Below are positions 26,171 through 34,240 of a stretch of 64,000 nucleotides of DNA, one piece after another (within the stretch, counting starts at the first letter, position 1; each line of letters opens with the position of its first letter). The stretch lies in NCBI GenBank assembly GCA_040766325.1, contig JAXGQR010000002.1, positions 1-64,000 of the forward strand, written 5' to 3'. The position numbers and the translations under genes are program-made. The DNA comes from Dehalobacterium sp040766325. GTDB taxonomy: Bacteria > Bacillota > Dehalobacteriia > Dehalobacteriales > Dehalobacteriaceae. The notes beneath the pieces are model-generated. The model was not told the DNA's origin and searched no databases. It worked only from the letters and a program-made list of their open reading frames with translations.

Positions 26171-26470
26171 ATGTTTACAATTACCGATCGTGCTTTACAA
26201 AAATTTGCCGAAGGCAGTAAGAAGTTCCCCCATCCCCAAGATGTCATGCTGCGTATTGCCTTTGCCGGCCATGGCTGAGGCGGTCCCAAATTAAGAGTGA
26301 CGCTGGATGCATCACACCAAGAAGATGATCGTATTGAAGAGACCCAAGGTATTAAAGTTGTTTATGAAGCCGATTTTGCTAAGGTACTCAGTGGCTCGGA
26401 AATTGATTACTCCAGTAACTGGCTGAAACGCGGGTTTTTTGTTAAAGGACCATGTCAATCTAACTGCTAG
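26171..26470 (+). CDS. HesB/IscA-like selenoprotein, in-frame TGA read as Sec
   Basis: From ATG 26171 (ribosome site AAAGTGAGGT) a frame of 99 residues runs to TAG 26468 if the TGA at 26276-26278 is read through. Before it the protein reads DVMLRIAFAGHG, after it GGPKLRVTLDAS and so on. This is the HesB/IscA A-type iron-sulfur carrier pattern, in which a Cys stands exactly where the TGA falls, before GGP. HesB-like selenoproteins of this form are a known family. Two Cys close the chain (GPCQSNC), as the C-terminal ligands do in IscA. Both flanks belong to one domain in one frame, so a plain stop is unlikely. The stop overlaps that of the convergent gene (shared CTAG). No selA, selB, selC or selD is seen in this window. 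Confidence 0.85.
26279..26304 (+). promoter_or_regulatory. Candidate SECIS hairpin after the TGA codon
   Basis: Immediately after the TGA, GGC-G-GTC can pair with GAC-GCT around a loop of about 13 bases that ends in AGAGT. Bacterial SECIS elements are short hairpins directly downstream of the UGA and inside the coding region, so position and size fit. The stem is weak and found by eye, so treat it as a suggestion. Confidence 0.4.
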
Positions 26471-27933
26471 GAAGAAACAGGAACAGCAATTATCAGTACC
26501 GGCAGATTTGATCCGGCAGGTGGCATGAAGCGCCATTCTGCCTGATCTCCTTGATCAAACTCCCCCAAATAGATTGCTTTGGCAAAAGTAGGTACTCGAG
26601 ACAGAGAAAACAAACCCTGGGGGGCAGCTATACCACCGCTAAACAGATCCCCACCTAAAGGAACAAAAAGCAAAATGGTGGGATGAGAAAATTGGGCCCT
26701 AACATGGTAATAAACACCGTAATTACCCAGCAACTGTGCATTTTGGCCAGTGGACTCATCCTTTCCCAAAAGAGCGGGATCGGAAAAACCATCCCCAATT
26801 AAAAAACCTGCGATTTCATGTCCCAAACTCACCTCAATCAATTGGTCTCCTCCCCAAAAAGTACCTCGGTCATGACGATCGTCCTTTGGAAGCACCGGGC
26901 TTTTTGAAATGGATTGAGCATCAATTTTATCATTATTCGACATAACCATAAAGGTAAATTCCACTTCTTGATCCGTATAAAGATCGGTAATTCCATACAT
27001 GAGCTCTCCTGAACGATATTGTGCACTCTCCGCATTAAGCAAAACAGCAGAACCGGCAGGCACGTCATAAGTTAAATTTTCCGAGTTTGACATCTGCTGC
27101 AAATAATTTAGGGTAACATCGGCCCCCAACTCTTGCCATAATTTTCGGTTGGAATTTTTATCCCCATGAAGCTGCCTTTTAATGTGAATCTTGGCATTTT
27201 CCTGCCCCGGATTGTGCGCCACTAGGGCCATAAAGGCCGGAGCACTAAAATGAGGAATATGATAATAAACGAGTCGGACCTGACCCTGTCCTTTTCCTCT
27301 GTACGTTACCCCGGGCCGATCGACATATTCCGGAGAATCGGAAAAAAGCAGTGTCACAGGAGATTCGGGATGAGATTTCTTATCCGGAACTATTTCCGGG
27401 ACACTCATTAACTCCAAATGACCAACATCTACTATCTCTCCCGGTGTTTTCCCGGAAACAGTTCTATTAAACGCACTAATAAGGGGCTCCAAATCATTCT
27501 CTGAGGCAGTGGAAATATAAACTGTTTTCGTAGTATGATCCCACTTCACCTGCGCCAAAAACAGGCTTTCACTGATAAAGCGTAGGGGTACCAGCGTCCT
27601 ACCTTGAACAATTTGCGCAGGAACATCCAGCTTAATGTTTTTATTACCCAATCTTCCATTTTGATCCCCTACACGAATACGAAGATCTAGTAATCCGCGT
27701 CTGGCTACCACCATCTTTTGTCCGGCTTTCCATTGCACAATTCCCCCCATAGGCTCAAAAACAGCACGAAAAGGGACCAGTACCCGGCCATTTTCAATAC
27801 ATGGCATTACTTCAGAAGATACCTTTTGCCCATTGATCAGAATAGTTACATTGCTGCCCGCTTTACTTGCCTCCGCTTCTACTAAACTAAAGGCAACAAT
27901 GACAAAAAATAAAGAGAGCATAAATCCTCTCAA
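26467..27933 (-). CDS. Exported protein with copper amine oxidase-like N-terminal (stalk) domain
   Basis: About 488 residues. A signal peptide (MLSLFFVIVAFSLVEAEA) is followed at about residues 25-145 by a pair of repeats typical of the Cu_amine_oxidN1 domain (NGRVLVPFRAVFEPMGG and GRTLVPLRFISESL), common in secreted Firmicutes proteins and a binding module, not an oxidase. The remaining 330 residues have beta-rich sequence that I do not recognise. I start it at a TTG (27933) with GGGGGA seven bases upstream; the frame stays open 24 codons further up without a ribosome site. It should be outside the cell, tied to the wall or envelope. It is convergent with the HesB-like gene and shares the CTAG of the stop codons with it. 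Confidence 0.8.
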   Translation of the reverse strand: MRGFMLSLFFVIVAFSLVEAEASKAGSNVTILINGQKVSSEVMPCIENGRVLVPFRAVFEPMGGIVQWKAGQKMVVARRGLLDLRIRVGDQNGRLGNKNIKLDVPAQIVQGRTLVPLRFISESLFLAQVKWDHTTKTVYISTASENDLEPLISAFNRTVSGKTPGEIVDVGHLELMSVPEIVPDKKSHPESPVTLLFSDSPEYVDRPGVTYRGKGQGQVRLVYYHIPHFSAPAFMALVAHNPGQENAKIHIKRQLHGDKNSNRKLWQELGADVTLNYLQQMSNSENLTYDVPAGSAVLLNAESAQYRSGELMYGITDLYTDQEVEFTFMVMSNNDKIDAQSISKSPVLPKDDRHDRGTFWGGDQLIEVSLGHEIAGFLIGDGFSDPALLGKDESTGQNAQLLGNYGVYYHVRAQFSHPTILLFVPLGGDLFSGGIAAPQGLFSLSRVPTFAKAIYLGEFDQGDQAEWRFMPPAGSNLPVLIIAVPVSS

Positions 27934-28079
27934 ATATTTTCCCCCATATACTCTTTTTAACAAGATAATCACCTCAGCTATTGGTATAAAATTATTGACA
28001 TACATTTTAGACGCAAGAATTGATTCAATTGTTTCAGCGCAATAATAAACCTTTTATTCCCAGCACCTTCGATCAGCTT

Positions 28080-28137
28080 AATCAAAAAGGTCAAGACAAA
28101 GCTTAACCGCTTATGCTTTGTCTTGACCTTTTTGATT
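28080..28137. terminator. Bidirectional terminator, 23-bp perfect hairpin
   Basis: AATCAAAAAGGTCAAGACAA followed by AGC is repeated as an exact complement after a 12-base loop, giving a 23-bp stem that ends in A/T runs on both sides. It follows the stop of the 28145-28714 gene on the minus strand. Confidence 0.85.
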
Positions 28138-28144
28138 ATCGTTC

Positions 28145-28714
28145 TCAGGTAAGTTTTTTGGGTTTGATCAACCTAATATTTTCTTTTTCCTTATTTAATC
28201 TTGTTGACCGATCAAGAAGGAGGACTCTAGACTTAATGATTTTCTTGCTTCCTACACTTTTGCTATTGTTAATCGTCTGAAAGTCATTAGTAATTTTTCT
28301 TAACACAAATATATTAATTAGACCCCAAAGAGTACCACCTATAAAAAGTGAAACGGCAGCTTTGGGCGGCAAATCTCCAAATAGGGGCAGCCTGAATATC
28401 GTACCTAAAGCTAAAAGAAACAACCAACTGGAGATTCCAATACCCCAACCTTTTAAAATCCAAAATTTCCTCGATGTAACACTGATAAAATAACACACTG
28501 CCATGCCTAGAATGGAACCGATCAATAGATGGGCAGCCCAACCCACCATAGTAGCAGCTATCCCCGTTTTTGCTTTAGACATGATAATTACTTTAGCCAG
28601 GTCGATATAAATCCGGTCTACTAATCCAAAAGCCTTGATGGCCATCCCAACAAAACCGGTAACCATCGCACCAATTAGTCCGGACAAAATCCCGGGGGTT
28701 ATCTTATGCCTCAT
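28145..28714 (-). CDS. Hypothetical membrane protein, four helices
   Basis: A 189-residue protein with about four transmembrane helices (ILSGLIGAMVTGFVGMAIKAFG, TMVGWAAHLLIGSILGMAVCYF, GISSWLFLLALGTIF, AAVSLFIGGTLWGLINIFVL) and a basic C-terminal tail. It resembles small YqhR-like membrane proteins of Firmicutes in layout only. I do not recognise a function. It starts at ATG 28714 with AGGAAG upstream and ends just before a strong terminator, so it is probably monocistronic. Confidence 0.7.
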   Translation of the reverse strand: MRHKITPGILSGLIGAMVTGFVGMAIKAFGLVDRIYIDLAKVIIMSKAKTGIAATMVGWAAHLLIGSILGMAVCYFISVTSRKFWILKGWGIGISSWLFLLALGTIFRLPLFGDLPPKAAVSLFIGGTLWGLINIFVLRKITNDFQTINNSKSVGSKKIIKSRVLLLDRSTRLNKEKENIRLIKPKKLT

Positions 28715-28834
28715 GTATATACTTCCTTAAAAATTAATTAATAAATATATTATTGTTGTTTCTAAAAGAAAATATACCGCAGGCTTTTCCCTCCATAAAT
28801 AACCCCATGCTTTGAAACATAATCTGCTCTATGG

Positions 28835-28975
28835 TTAAGATTGTTTAAGCTCTTTCTGATATGCTTTCCATCCGGGACACCAGCTTATATGCCAATGCCA
28901 GAATCTACCTAATAAGGACCGGGGCTTCTTTTCTGCAATGGAACGAAATTTGCAATTTGCACAGCGGGATTTCAT
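28835..28975 (-). CDS. 46-residue cysteine/tryptophan-rich small protein
   Basis: A short frame from ATG 28975 to TAA at 28835, with a very good ribosome site (AGGAGG, nine bases upstream). The 46-residue protein has CANCKF near its start and, toward the end, FWHWHISWCPGWKAYQKEL; that is three Cys, four Trp and two His in a basic protein. The Cys-x2-Cys group with the later Cys and His suggests metal binding. I have no function for it. The Trp-rich segment and the strong ribosome site make it more than a chance frame. The 145 bases upstream (28976-29120) hold its promoter and the end of selO. Confidence 0.6.
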   Translation of the reverse strand: MKSRCANCKFRSIAEKKPRSLLGRFWHWHISWCPGWKAYQKELKQS

Positions 28976-29120
28976 GTCATCCGCCTCCTTCCGCGATTTC
29001 TTAATCACGTACACATTTCTACCTCCAACAAAATGTGGGGGTGTGTCTCCTGCAGATTAACTTGAGATCATTATACCATATTTTGCAAAATTCGTCCTGA
29101 ATTAGCTTAACTTCTCTTTA

Positions 29121-30590
29121 TCAGGTACCACAAAAAGTTTGGTAAGAACAGGCCGACGGTCCGGGTGGTGTAGAGTATTCATCCTGCTCAAGACTATAAT
29201 CATAGGGATTTTTAAGAACATTAAGAAGTCGCTCCATCACTTGATAATCAGAGTCTTCCACTGCCGCTTCCAGTGCTTCTTCCACACGGTGATTTCGGGG
29301 AATAATTGCAGGATTGGAATCCTTCATCAACTGCAAAGAAGCAGCTATGGACTCCTGTTGCCTCATACGTCTTGTCTCCCACAGCTTAAACCAGGACTGG
29401 AATTCTTCAGTGCCAAAAAAATTCGTATCCTCCGTCCGGGCTAAAGTTAGAGCCCGGAAGGTATTGGTATAGTCGCTGTGATGTTTTTCCATCATCTCAA
29501 GAAGCATTGTAATTAACGCTTCATCCTGAGCTTCTTCGTTAAACAGTCCTAATTTTGCTCTCATTCCTTTAAGCCAATAATGATGATATAATTCCGGGAA
29601 ATGTGAAATCACTTCTTGTGCTAGGCTAATGGCCTTTTCCTCATCGTTATCAATTAAAGGCAATAAGGTTTCACCTAATCGCGCCAGATTCCACGAAGCA
29701 ATAATAGGTTGATTAGCATAGGCATAGCGACCTTGTCGATCGATTGAACTAAATACCGTTTGGGGATCATAGATATCCATAAAGGCACATGGTCCATAAT
29801 CAATGGTTTCACCGCTAAGGACCATGTTGTCCGTGTTCATCACTCCGTGAATAAAACCCACCAACTGCCATTTGGCAATCAACTTTGCCTGATGCTTTGC
29901 CACCTCTCGAAGTAAAGAAAGATAAGGGTTCTCGTCATCAATTACCTTAGAAAAGTGTCTTTTCAGTGTGTAATCAGCGAGAGTTTTCAATTCATCCAGT
30001 GAGCCCTTAACAGCAACGTACTGAAAGGTTCCTACCCGAATATGGCTGGCTGCCACACGGGTTAAAACGGCCCCGGGTAATGATTTTTCCCGAAATACCG
30101 ACTCTCCTGTTGTCACCACAGCTAAACTGCGGGTCGTGGGAATACCCAATCCATACATTGCCTCACTGACAATATACTCCCTAAGCATAGGGCCTAGTGC
30201 CGCTCTGCCATCTCCGCCTCGAGAATAAGGAGTTCTACCTGAACCTTTAAGCTGAATGTCAAAACGATCACCATAAGGCGTAATCTGTTCACCCAGGAGA
30301 TGAGCCCGACCATCTCCTAACATGGTAAAATGCCCAAATTGGTGGCCGGCATATGCCTGGGCAATCGGCATAGAGCCCTCGGCAAGGCAATTACCCGCAA
30401 ATATCGCTGTGCCTTCCTCGCTGTTTAATACTTGAACGTTTAAACCCAATGACATCGCCAACGGTTCATTCAAAATGACCAGGGAGGGTGATCGAACCAG
30501 GGTGGGATTAATTTGGGTAAAAAATGATTGAGGAAGATGGGTATAACTATTGTCAAAATTCCATCCGGCTTTACTTTTGTTTGCTGTCAT
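29121..30590 (-). CDS. selO: SelO/YdiU-family protein adenylyltransferase
   Basis: A 489-residue protein of the SelO (UPF0061, YdiU) family, pseudokinases that attach AMP to proteins and help in redox stress. The family pattern is clear: AYAGHQFGHFTMLGDGRAHLLGE, then GRTPYSRGGDGRAALGPMLREYIVSEAM, and VGFIHGVMNTDNMVLSGETIDYGPCAFMDIYDP. In animal SelO a selenocysteine lies near the C-terminus; here the tail (CSYQTFCGT) has ordinary Cys. I start it at ATG 30590, which follows AAAGGAG, not at a codon 12 positions earlier. It has no operon partner. Confidence 0.93.
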   Translation of the reverse strand: MTANKSKAGWNFDNSYTHLPQSFFTQINPTLVRSPSLVILNEPLAMSLGLNVQVLNSEEGTAIFAGNCLAEGSMPIAQAYAGHQFGHFTMLGDGRAHLLGEQITPYGDRFDIQLKGSGRTPYSRGGDGRAALGPMLREYIVSEAMYGLGIPTTRSLAVVTTGESVFREKSLPGAVLTRVAASHIRVGTFQYVAVKGSLDELKTLADYTLKRHFSKVIDDENPYLSLLREVAKHQAKLIAKWQLVGFIHGVMNTDNMVLSGETIDYGPCAFMDIYDPQTVFSSIDRQGRYAYANQPIIASWNLARLGETLLPLIDNDEEKAISLAQEVISHFPELYHHYWLKGMRAKLGLFNEEAQDEALITMLLEMMEKHHSDYTNTFRALTLARTEDTNFFGTEEFQSWFKLWETRRMRQQESIAASLQLMKDSNPAIIPRNHRVEEALEAAVEDSDYQVMERLLNVLKNPYDYSLEQDEYSTPPGPSACSYQTFCGT

Positions 30591-30703
30591 GGCTTCTCCT
30601 TTCCTTTTCCAGCCCTTACATCTCATCGCAATTTATTATACCCTTTTCCCTACTAATTCTTTATTGTGAATGATGCCAATAAATGTTTTCCCATCGGGCC
30701 AGA

Positions 30704-31162
30704 TTAAACACCCGCATCCTTTCTTACTAAACGCCTTTGGAAAAATATAAAAACCGGTAATGGTATTAAAATCCATCCGAAACTTTTGATTAAACTGTTC
30801 TTAGCTCTCAAGATCTGTCTTTCATTTTCTGATGCTACCATTTCATCATATCTTATACGCAGTTCCTCTTCAGACAGCTTAGTTTCTCCTTCTCCCGTAG
30901 GATTAGGTTTCACCTCACCGCCATATAGCCGGTACTCAGCAAAGGACTGATAATAAGGAGTGGGACTAATAATATCTGAAGCAGCCATAAAAGCACCGAT
31001 ACTCCCGCCAATCATCATCATTAATGTGGTAAAAAGAACTAAATATAAATATACTTTTTTAATCATGTCTTCCCCTCCTTCTATTTGGTCCATTTTACTT
31101 CCCGCAATAATTAACAATATGATCGCTATGATTGCAACAGGTACTAAAATCGATATTACCAT
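30704..31162 (-). CDS. Hypothetical membrane protein with two or three helices
   Basis: A 152-residue protein: an N-terminal helix (MVISILVPVAIIAIILLIIAG), a second (VYLYLVLFTTLMMMIGGSIGAFMAA), a charged stretch of about 60 residues with EEELRIRYDEMVASENERQILRAK that may form a coiled coil, and a last helix (SFGWILIPLPVFIFF). The ATG at 31162 follows GGGGGA. I do not recognise the family. The gap of 182 bases before nudC carries divergent promoters. Confidence 0.65.
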   Translation of the reverse strand: MVISILVPVAIIAIILLIIAGSKMDQIEGGEDMIKKVYLYLVLFTTLMMMIGGSIGAFMAASDIISPTPYYQSFAEYRLYGGEVKPNPTGEGETKLSEEELRIRYDEMVASENERQILRAKNSLIKSFGWILIPLPVFIFFQRRLVRKDAGV

Positions 31163-31344
31163 TATTTTCCCCCTAAATATTAGTCATAATGGTCCATAGA
31201 CGTTTTTTATTATTTAAAAGTTCCTTGCTATCGATATTACGGAATCATAACCATGTCACCAAATCTTTTTAACACTATTTTTATAGAATTATTTTTTCAA
31301 AAATAGTATCATTAATTATACATCGTAAAAAGGAATGACGTCTT

Positions 31345-32163
31345 ATGAACTTAATATATCAAACTAATAATTTCCCACAGGAATGGGATCAACCGCTAAT
31401 CTTTGCTTTTTATCAGGAAAAAATATTAGTAAAAACTACTGATGACCGCTTAATCATACCCACACCGGAGGATTTGGAAAGTCTCGGGATCATTTTAGAT
31501 AAAAAACTATTTATCGGGATTATCAACGATCATCCCAGTTATATCACAGAGCTCCCCACAGATTCCCCGCCGCAACAAGTGGAAAACCTGAACTATGTCA
31601 GCCTGCGTGGGCTTTTCGATGCTGTGGATCACAATGTGTTTTGGGCTGCCGGCAGGGCATTTCAAATCATGAATTGGAATCGGACCCATATCTTTTGCGG
31701 GCGCTGCGGTACACCCACCCGGGATAAAATGAATGAAATTGCCAAGGAATGTCCTCACTGTGGCCTGGTCAGTTACCCTAATATGGCGCCGGCAGTAATT
31801 GTGGCGGTGGTCAAGGACGATAAAATCCTTCTTGCTCGGAACAAACAGAATCGTTCCAAGTATTACAGTGTCCTCGCCGGCTTTGTTGAAGCCGGGGAAA
31901 CTTTAGAGGACTGCGTACAGAGAGAGATTATGGAGGAAGTAGGTATCAAGGTTAAAAATATCACCTATTTTGGCAGTCAGCCTTGGCCCTTTCCTAATTC
32001 TTTAATGCTGGGTTTTACTGCGGAGTATGAAAGCGGAGAAATTCAAGTAGACGGTATAGAAATTGCCGAAGCCGCTTGGTTTGGTAAGGATGATCTTCCC
32101 CCGACTCCGGGAAATATCAGCTTAGCCTGGCATTTGATCCAATGGTTTAAAAACAAAACCTAA
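31345..32163 (+). CDS. nudC: NudC, NAD+ diphosphatase / NADH pyrophosphatase
   Basis: A 272-residue Nudix enzyme. A four-Cys zinc ribbon (CGRCGTPTRDKMNEIAKECPHCG) comes before the Nudix box GFVEAGETLEDCVQREIMEEVG, followed by the NudC-specific signature SQPWPFPNSLM. NudC cleaves NAD(H) to NMN(H) and AMP and removes NAD caps from RNA in bacteria. It starts at ATG 31345 and ends before a bidirectional terminator. Confidence 0.95.
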   Translation: MNLIYQTNNFPQEWDQPLIFAFYQEKILVKTTDDRLIIPTPEDLESLGIILDKKLFIGIINDHPSYITELPTDSPPQQVENLNYVSLRGLFDAVDHNVFWAAGRAFQIMNWNRTHIFCGRCGTPTRDKMNEIAKECPHCGLVSYPNMAPAVIVAVVKDDKILLARNKQNRSKYYSVLAGFVEAGETLEDCVQREIMEEVGIKVKNITYFGSQPWPFPNSLMLGFTAEYESGEIQVDGIEIAEAAWFGKDDLPPTPGNISLAWHLIQWFKNKT

Positions 32164-32171
32164 GATTTTTT

Positions 32172-32206
32172 AAAAGCCACCTTCTTGCTTAAAAAGGTGG
32201 CTTTTA
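32172..32206. terminator. Bidirectional terminator between nudC and the ABC-F gene
   Basis: AAAAGCCACCTT and AAGGTGGCTTTT form a 12-bp stem with a 10-base loop between two convergent genes, with T runs in both directions. Confidence 0.92.
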
Positions 32207-32220
32207 CGCTAACTCTGAGA

Positions 32221-33699
32221 CTAGATCTGTACAATCTTTGTCGCAATGTTATCGATAAATTTCTTGTCATGTTCCACAAACAATATCGTTGGCCGGTATT
32301 CCAGCAATAACTCTTCGATTTGCATACGAGAAATAATATCTATATAGTTCAGTGGTTCATCCCAAATATAAAGATGAGCCGGTTCACAAAGACTTCGGGC
32401 AAGCAATACTTTTTTTCTTTGACCGTCACTGAAAGTGGAAATTTTCTTGTCCAATTGAACCCTGGAAAAGCCAAGTTTTCGTAATATCGTTTTAAAAAGG
32501 CTTTCATCAATCCCATTATCTGAAGCATAGTCCCTTAGATTACCCCAAAGATCCGATGTGCCCTGGGCAACATATGATACTTTTAACCGGCTTCCTTTCC
32601 GAAAAGTGCCGGCATACTTTATCCCCCAGCCACAGATAAGTTTAATTATGCTAGACTTTCCCGAACCGTTTTTCCCCATAAGGGCAATGCGGTCACCTTG
32701 CTCAATGACAAAACTGATATCCCGACAAATAGTCCTTTCATCATAAAAAATGGACACCCGATCAAGTTCAACAAGTATATGGTGATGATATGCAATGGGT
32801 GAGATTTTCAGACTGTCCGACTCCTCGATATTTTTAAGAAGTTGCGACTTTTCTTCCAAGGCCGCCTGCTTTCTTTTTTCCATGGATTTTGCCCGTTTCA
32901 TCATTTTGGCAGCCTTATGACCCAGATAACCTCGGTCCGGCTTAATTCCAGAATTTTTGGTTGCTTTTTTTGTTTTTTCTACTTCCTGAGACCATTTGCT
33001 ACTTCTTTGAGCTGAATAAGACAAACGGCAAATGTCGTTTTTTAGCTTTTCATTTTCAGCCAGTTCAAAGGAATCCTGCCTTCTTTTATTCTCCCACCAA
33101 GAAGAAAAGTTTCCTTTTTGAATTTCAATATTAGTTTTATTAATGGAAAGAATATGGTCCACGCATTGATCAAGAAATGATCTATCGTGAGATACCAAAA
33201 TAAATCCATTTTTGGTATTGAGATATTCCCCGACAAGCTTTCTAGCCGCTAGATCCAGATGATTAGTGGGCTCATCAATTAAGAAAAATCTATTTTCCTT
33301 TAGAAACAAGGCAGCAAGAAGCACTTTTGTTTGTTCCCCCTGGGATAAGGTCCTAAAAGAACGATTTAGAACATCTGTGGTAACTTCCAGCAGGGAAAGT
33401 TCACGCATTAATTGCCACTGGATATATCCGGGATATATTTGGCTGATAACATCCAAGGTATCTGCTTCCGGGTTTACCACCTGATATGGAAAATATTCGA
33501 ACCTGACACTGGCCGAAATATTACCCTGAAATTCATATTTGCCCATAAGTAAATTTAGAAATGTAGTCTTGCCCCGACCGTTTCTTCCGGTAAATCCCAA
33601 TTTCCACTGGGTATCTATTTGAAAACTCACATTTTCAAAGATGTTATCGTAACTTCCCTCATAGGCGAAGGTAAGATTCGTTATATTAATTAGAGACAT
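32221..33699 (-). CDS. Lsa-type ABC-F ribosomal protection protein
   Basis: A 492-residue soluble protein with two ABC domains and no membrane part. Domain 1: Walker A GFTGRNGRGKTTFLN, signature LSQGEQTKVLLA, Walker B FFLIDEPTNHLD. A long charged linker follows (residues about 190-290), and then domain 2: GKNGSGKSSIIK, FSDGQRKKVLLARSL and YIWDEPLNYID. The length and the start MSLINITNLTFAYEGSYDNI match the Lsa/CplR branch, which protects ribosomes against lincosamides, streptogramin A and pleuromutilins. The start at 33699 follows AGGAGG. The long leader contains an attenuator, the normal kind of control in this group. Confidence 0.9.
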   Translation of the reverse strand: MSLINITNLTFAYEGSYDNIFENVSFQIDTQWKLGFTGRNGRGKTTFLNLLMGKYEFQGNISASVRFEYFPYQVVNPEADTLDVISQIYPGYIQWQLMRELSLLEVTTDVLNRSFRTLSQGEQTKVLLAALFLKENRFFLIDEPTNHLDLAARKLVGEYLNTKNGFILVSHDRSFLDQCVDHILSINKTNIEIQKGNFSSWWENKRRQDSFELAENEKLKNDICRLSYSAQRSSKWSQEVEKTKKATKNSGIKPDRGYLGHKAAKMMKRAKSMEKRKQAALEEKSQLLKNIEESDSLKISPIAYHHHILVELDRVSIFYDERTICRDISFVIEQGDRIALMGKNGSGKSSIIKLICGWGIKYAGTFRKGSRLKVSYVAQGTSDLWGNLRDYASDNGIDESLFKTILRKLGFSRVQLDKKISTFSDGQRKKVLLARSLCEPAHLYIWDEPLNYIDIISRMQIEELLLEYRPTILFVEHDKKFIDNIATKIVQI

Positions 33700-33716
33700 C
33701 TTCCACCCTCCTGTGT

Positions 33717-33753
33717 AAAAAATTTAAGCTGCAAGAAAGTTTCTTCCTGCAGC
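33717..33753 (-). terminator. Attenuator terminator in the ABC-F leader
   Basis: On the minus strand GCTGCAGGAAG and CTTTCTTGCAGC form an 11-bp stem with a loop of about three bases, followed by TTAAATTTTTT. It lies between the leader peptide and the ABC-F start codon, so it should stop transcription before the gene. Its 3' arm is complementary to the leader peptide's first codons (GCAAGAAAGTT), which gives a natural antiterminator. A second hairpin (33768-33799, AAAACCT with AGGTTTT) lies between. Confidence 0.85.
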
Positions 33754-33811
33754 TCAAAATACACAACAAAACCTGCCCCCTTTGGGGTAGCAAGGTTTTA
33801 TATTACCGATA

Positions 33812-33862
33812 TTACCATGGATGTATTATTTGAGTGAAAAGAAAATTGTAACTTTCTTGCAT
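33812..33862 (-). CDS. Leader peptide of the ABC-F attenuator (candidate)
   Basis: A 16-codon frame, MQESYNFLFTQIIHPW, starts at ATG 33862 in the leader of the ABC-F gene. Its first codons contain GCAAGAAAGTT, complementary to the 3' arm of the terminator hairpin downstream. A ribosome stalled by antibiotic near the start would change which hairpin forms. No strong ribosome site is close (AAAGG lies about 20 bases upstream), so translation is not certain. Confidence 0.5.
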   Translation of the reverse strand: MQESYNFLFTQIIHPW

Positions 33863-34105
33863 GGCACAACAAAATAAGGGGCCTTTGCCACCATATTTCA
33901 TTTGCTTGAGATCATTAGCAAGAAAAATTACGCATCTTTCCAACTCCCATCTCTAATTGTTATTAATATTTTACTATATACCTACAGCAAATTCAACCTC
34001 TCATGTTTTCGTGTTGTTAGATCAATTACCGAATAGTTATAACTAATTTGTTGATACTATCATAGGATGATTTATCAAGATCAGAACCAATAGGAGGTGA
34101 ATAGC

Positions 34106-34240
34106 ATGACCCGGGAAGAGATGATGTTTGCTCACCCTATTGATATTAATTCGCATACTGCTTTAATATGTGCCGGTGTAGTGCCACAGCAGCCTCCTAC
34201 CAGGGAAGCCCCATTCTGGAAACATTTCAGTACTCCCTGA
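34106..34240 (+). CDS. Small ORF with strong ribosome site, overlapping antisense gene end
   Basis: A plus-strand frame of 44 codons begins at ATG 34106, preceded by a perfect AGGAGG at nine bases. It starts MTREEMMFAHPIDIN and from 34132 overlaps the 3' end of the homocysteine methyltransferase gene on the other strand. No family was recognised. It could be a small peptide or the remnant of a gene whose 3' part was lost. The remaining leader bases (33863-34105) look like promoter sequence. Confidence 0.25.
   Translation: MTREEMMFAHPIDINSHTALICAGVVPQQPPTREAPFWKHFSTP

Noticed and set aside
26276..26278. Reading the TGA as a nonsense mutation that makes the HesB-like gene a pseudogene
   Set aside because: The frame is open and the domain is conserved on both sides, and the TGA is exactly at the conserved Cys position, which fits the known HesB-like selenoprotein family better.
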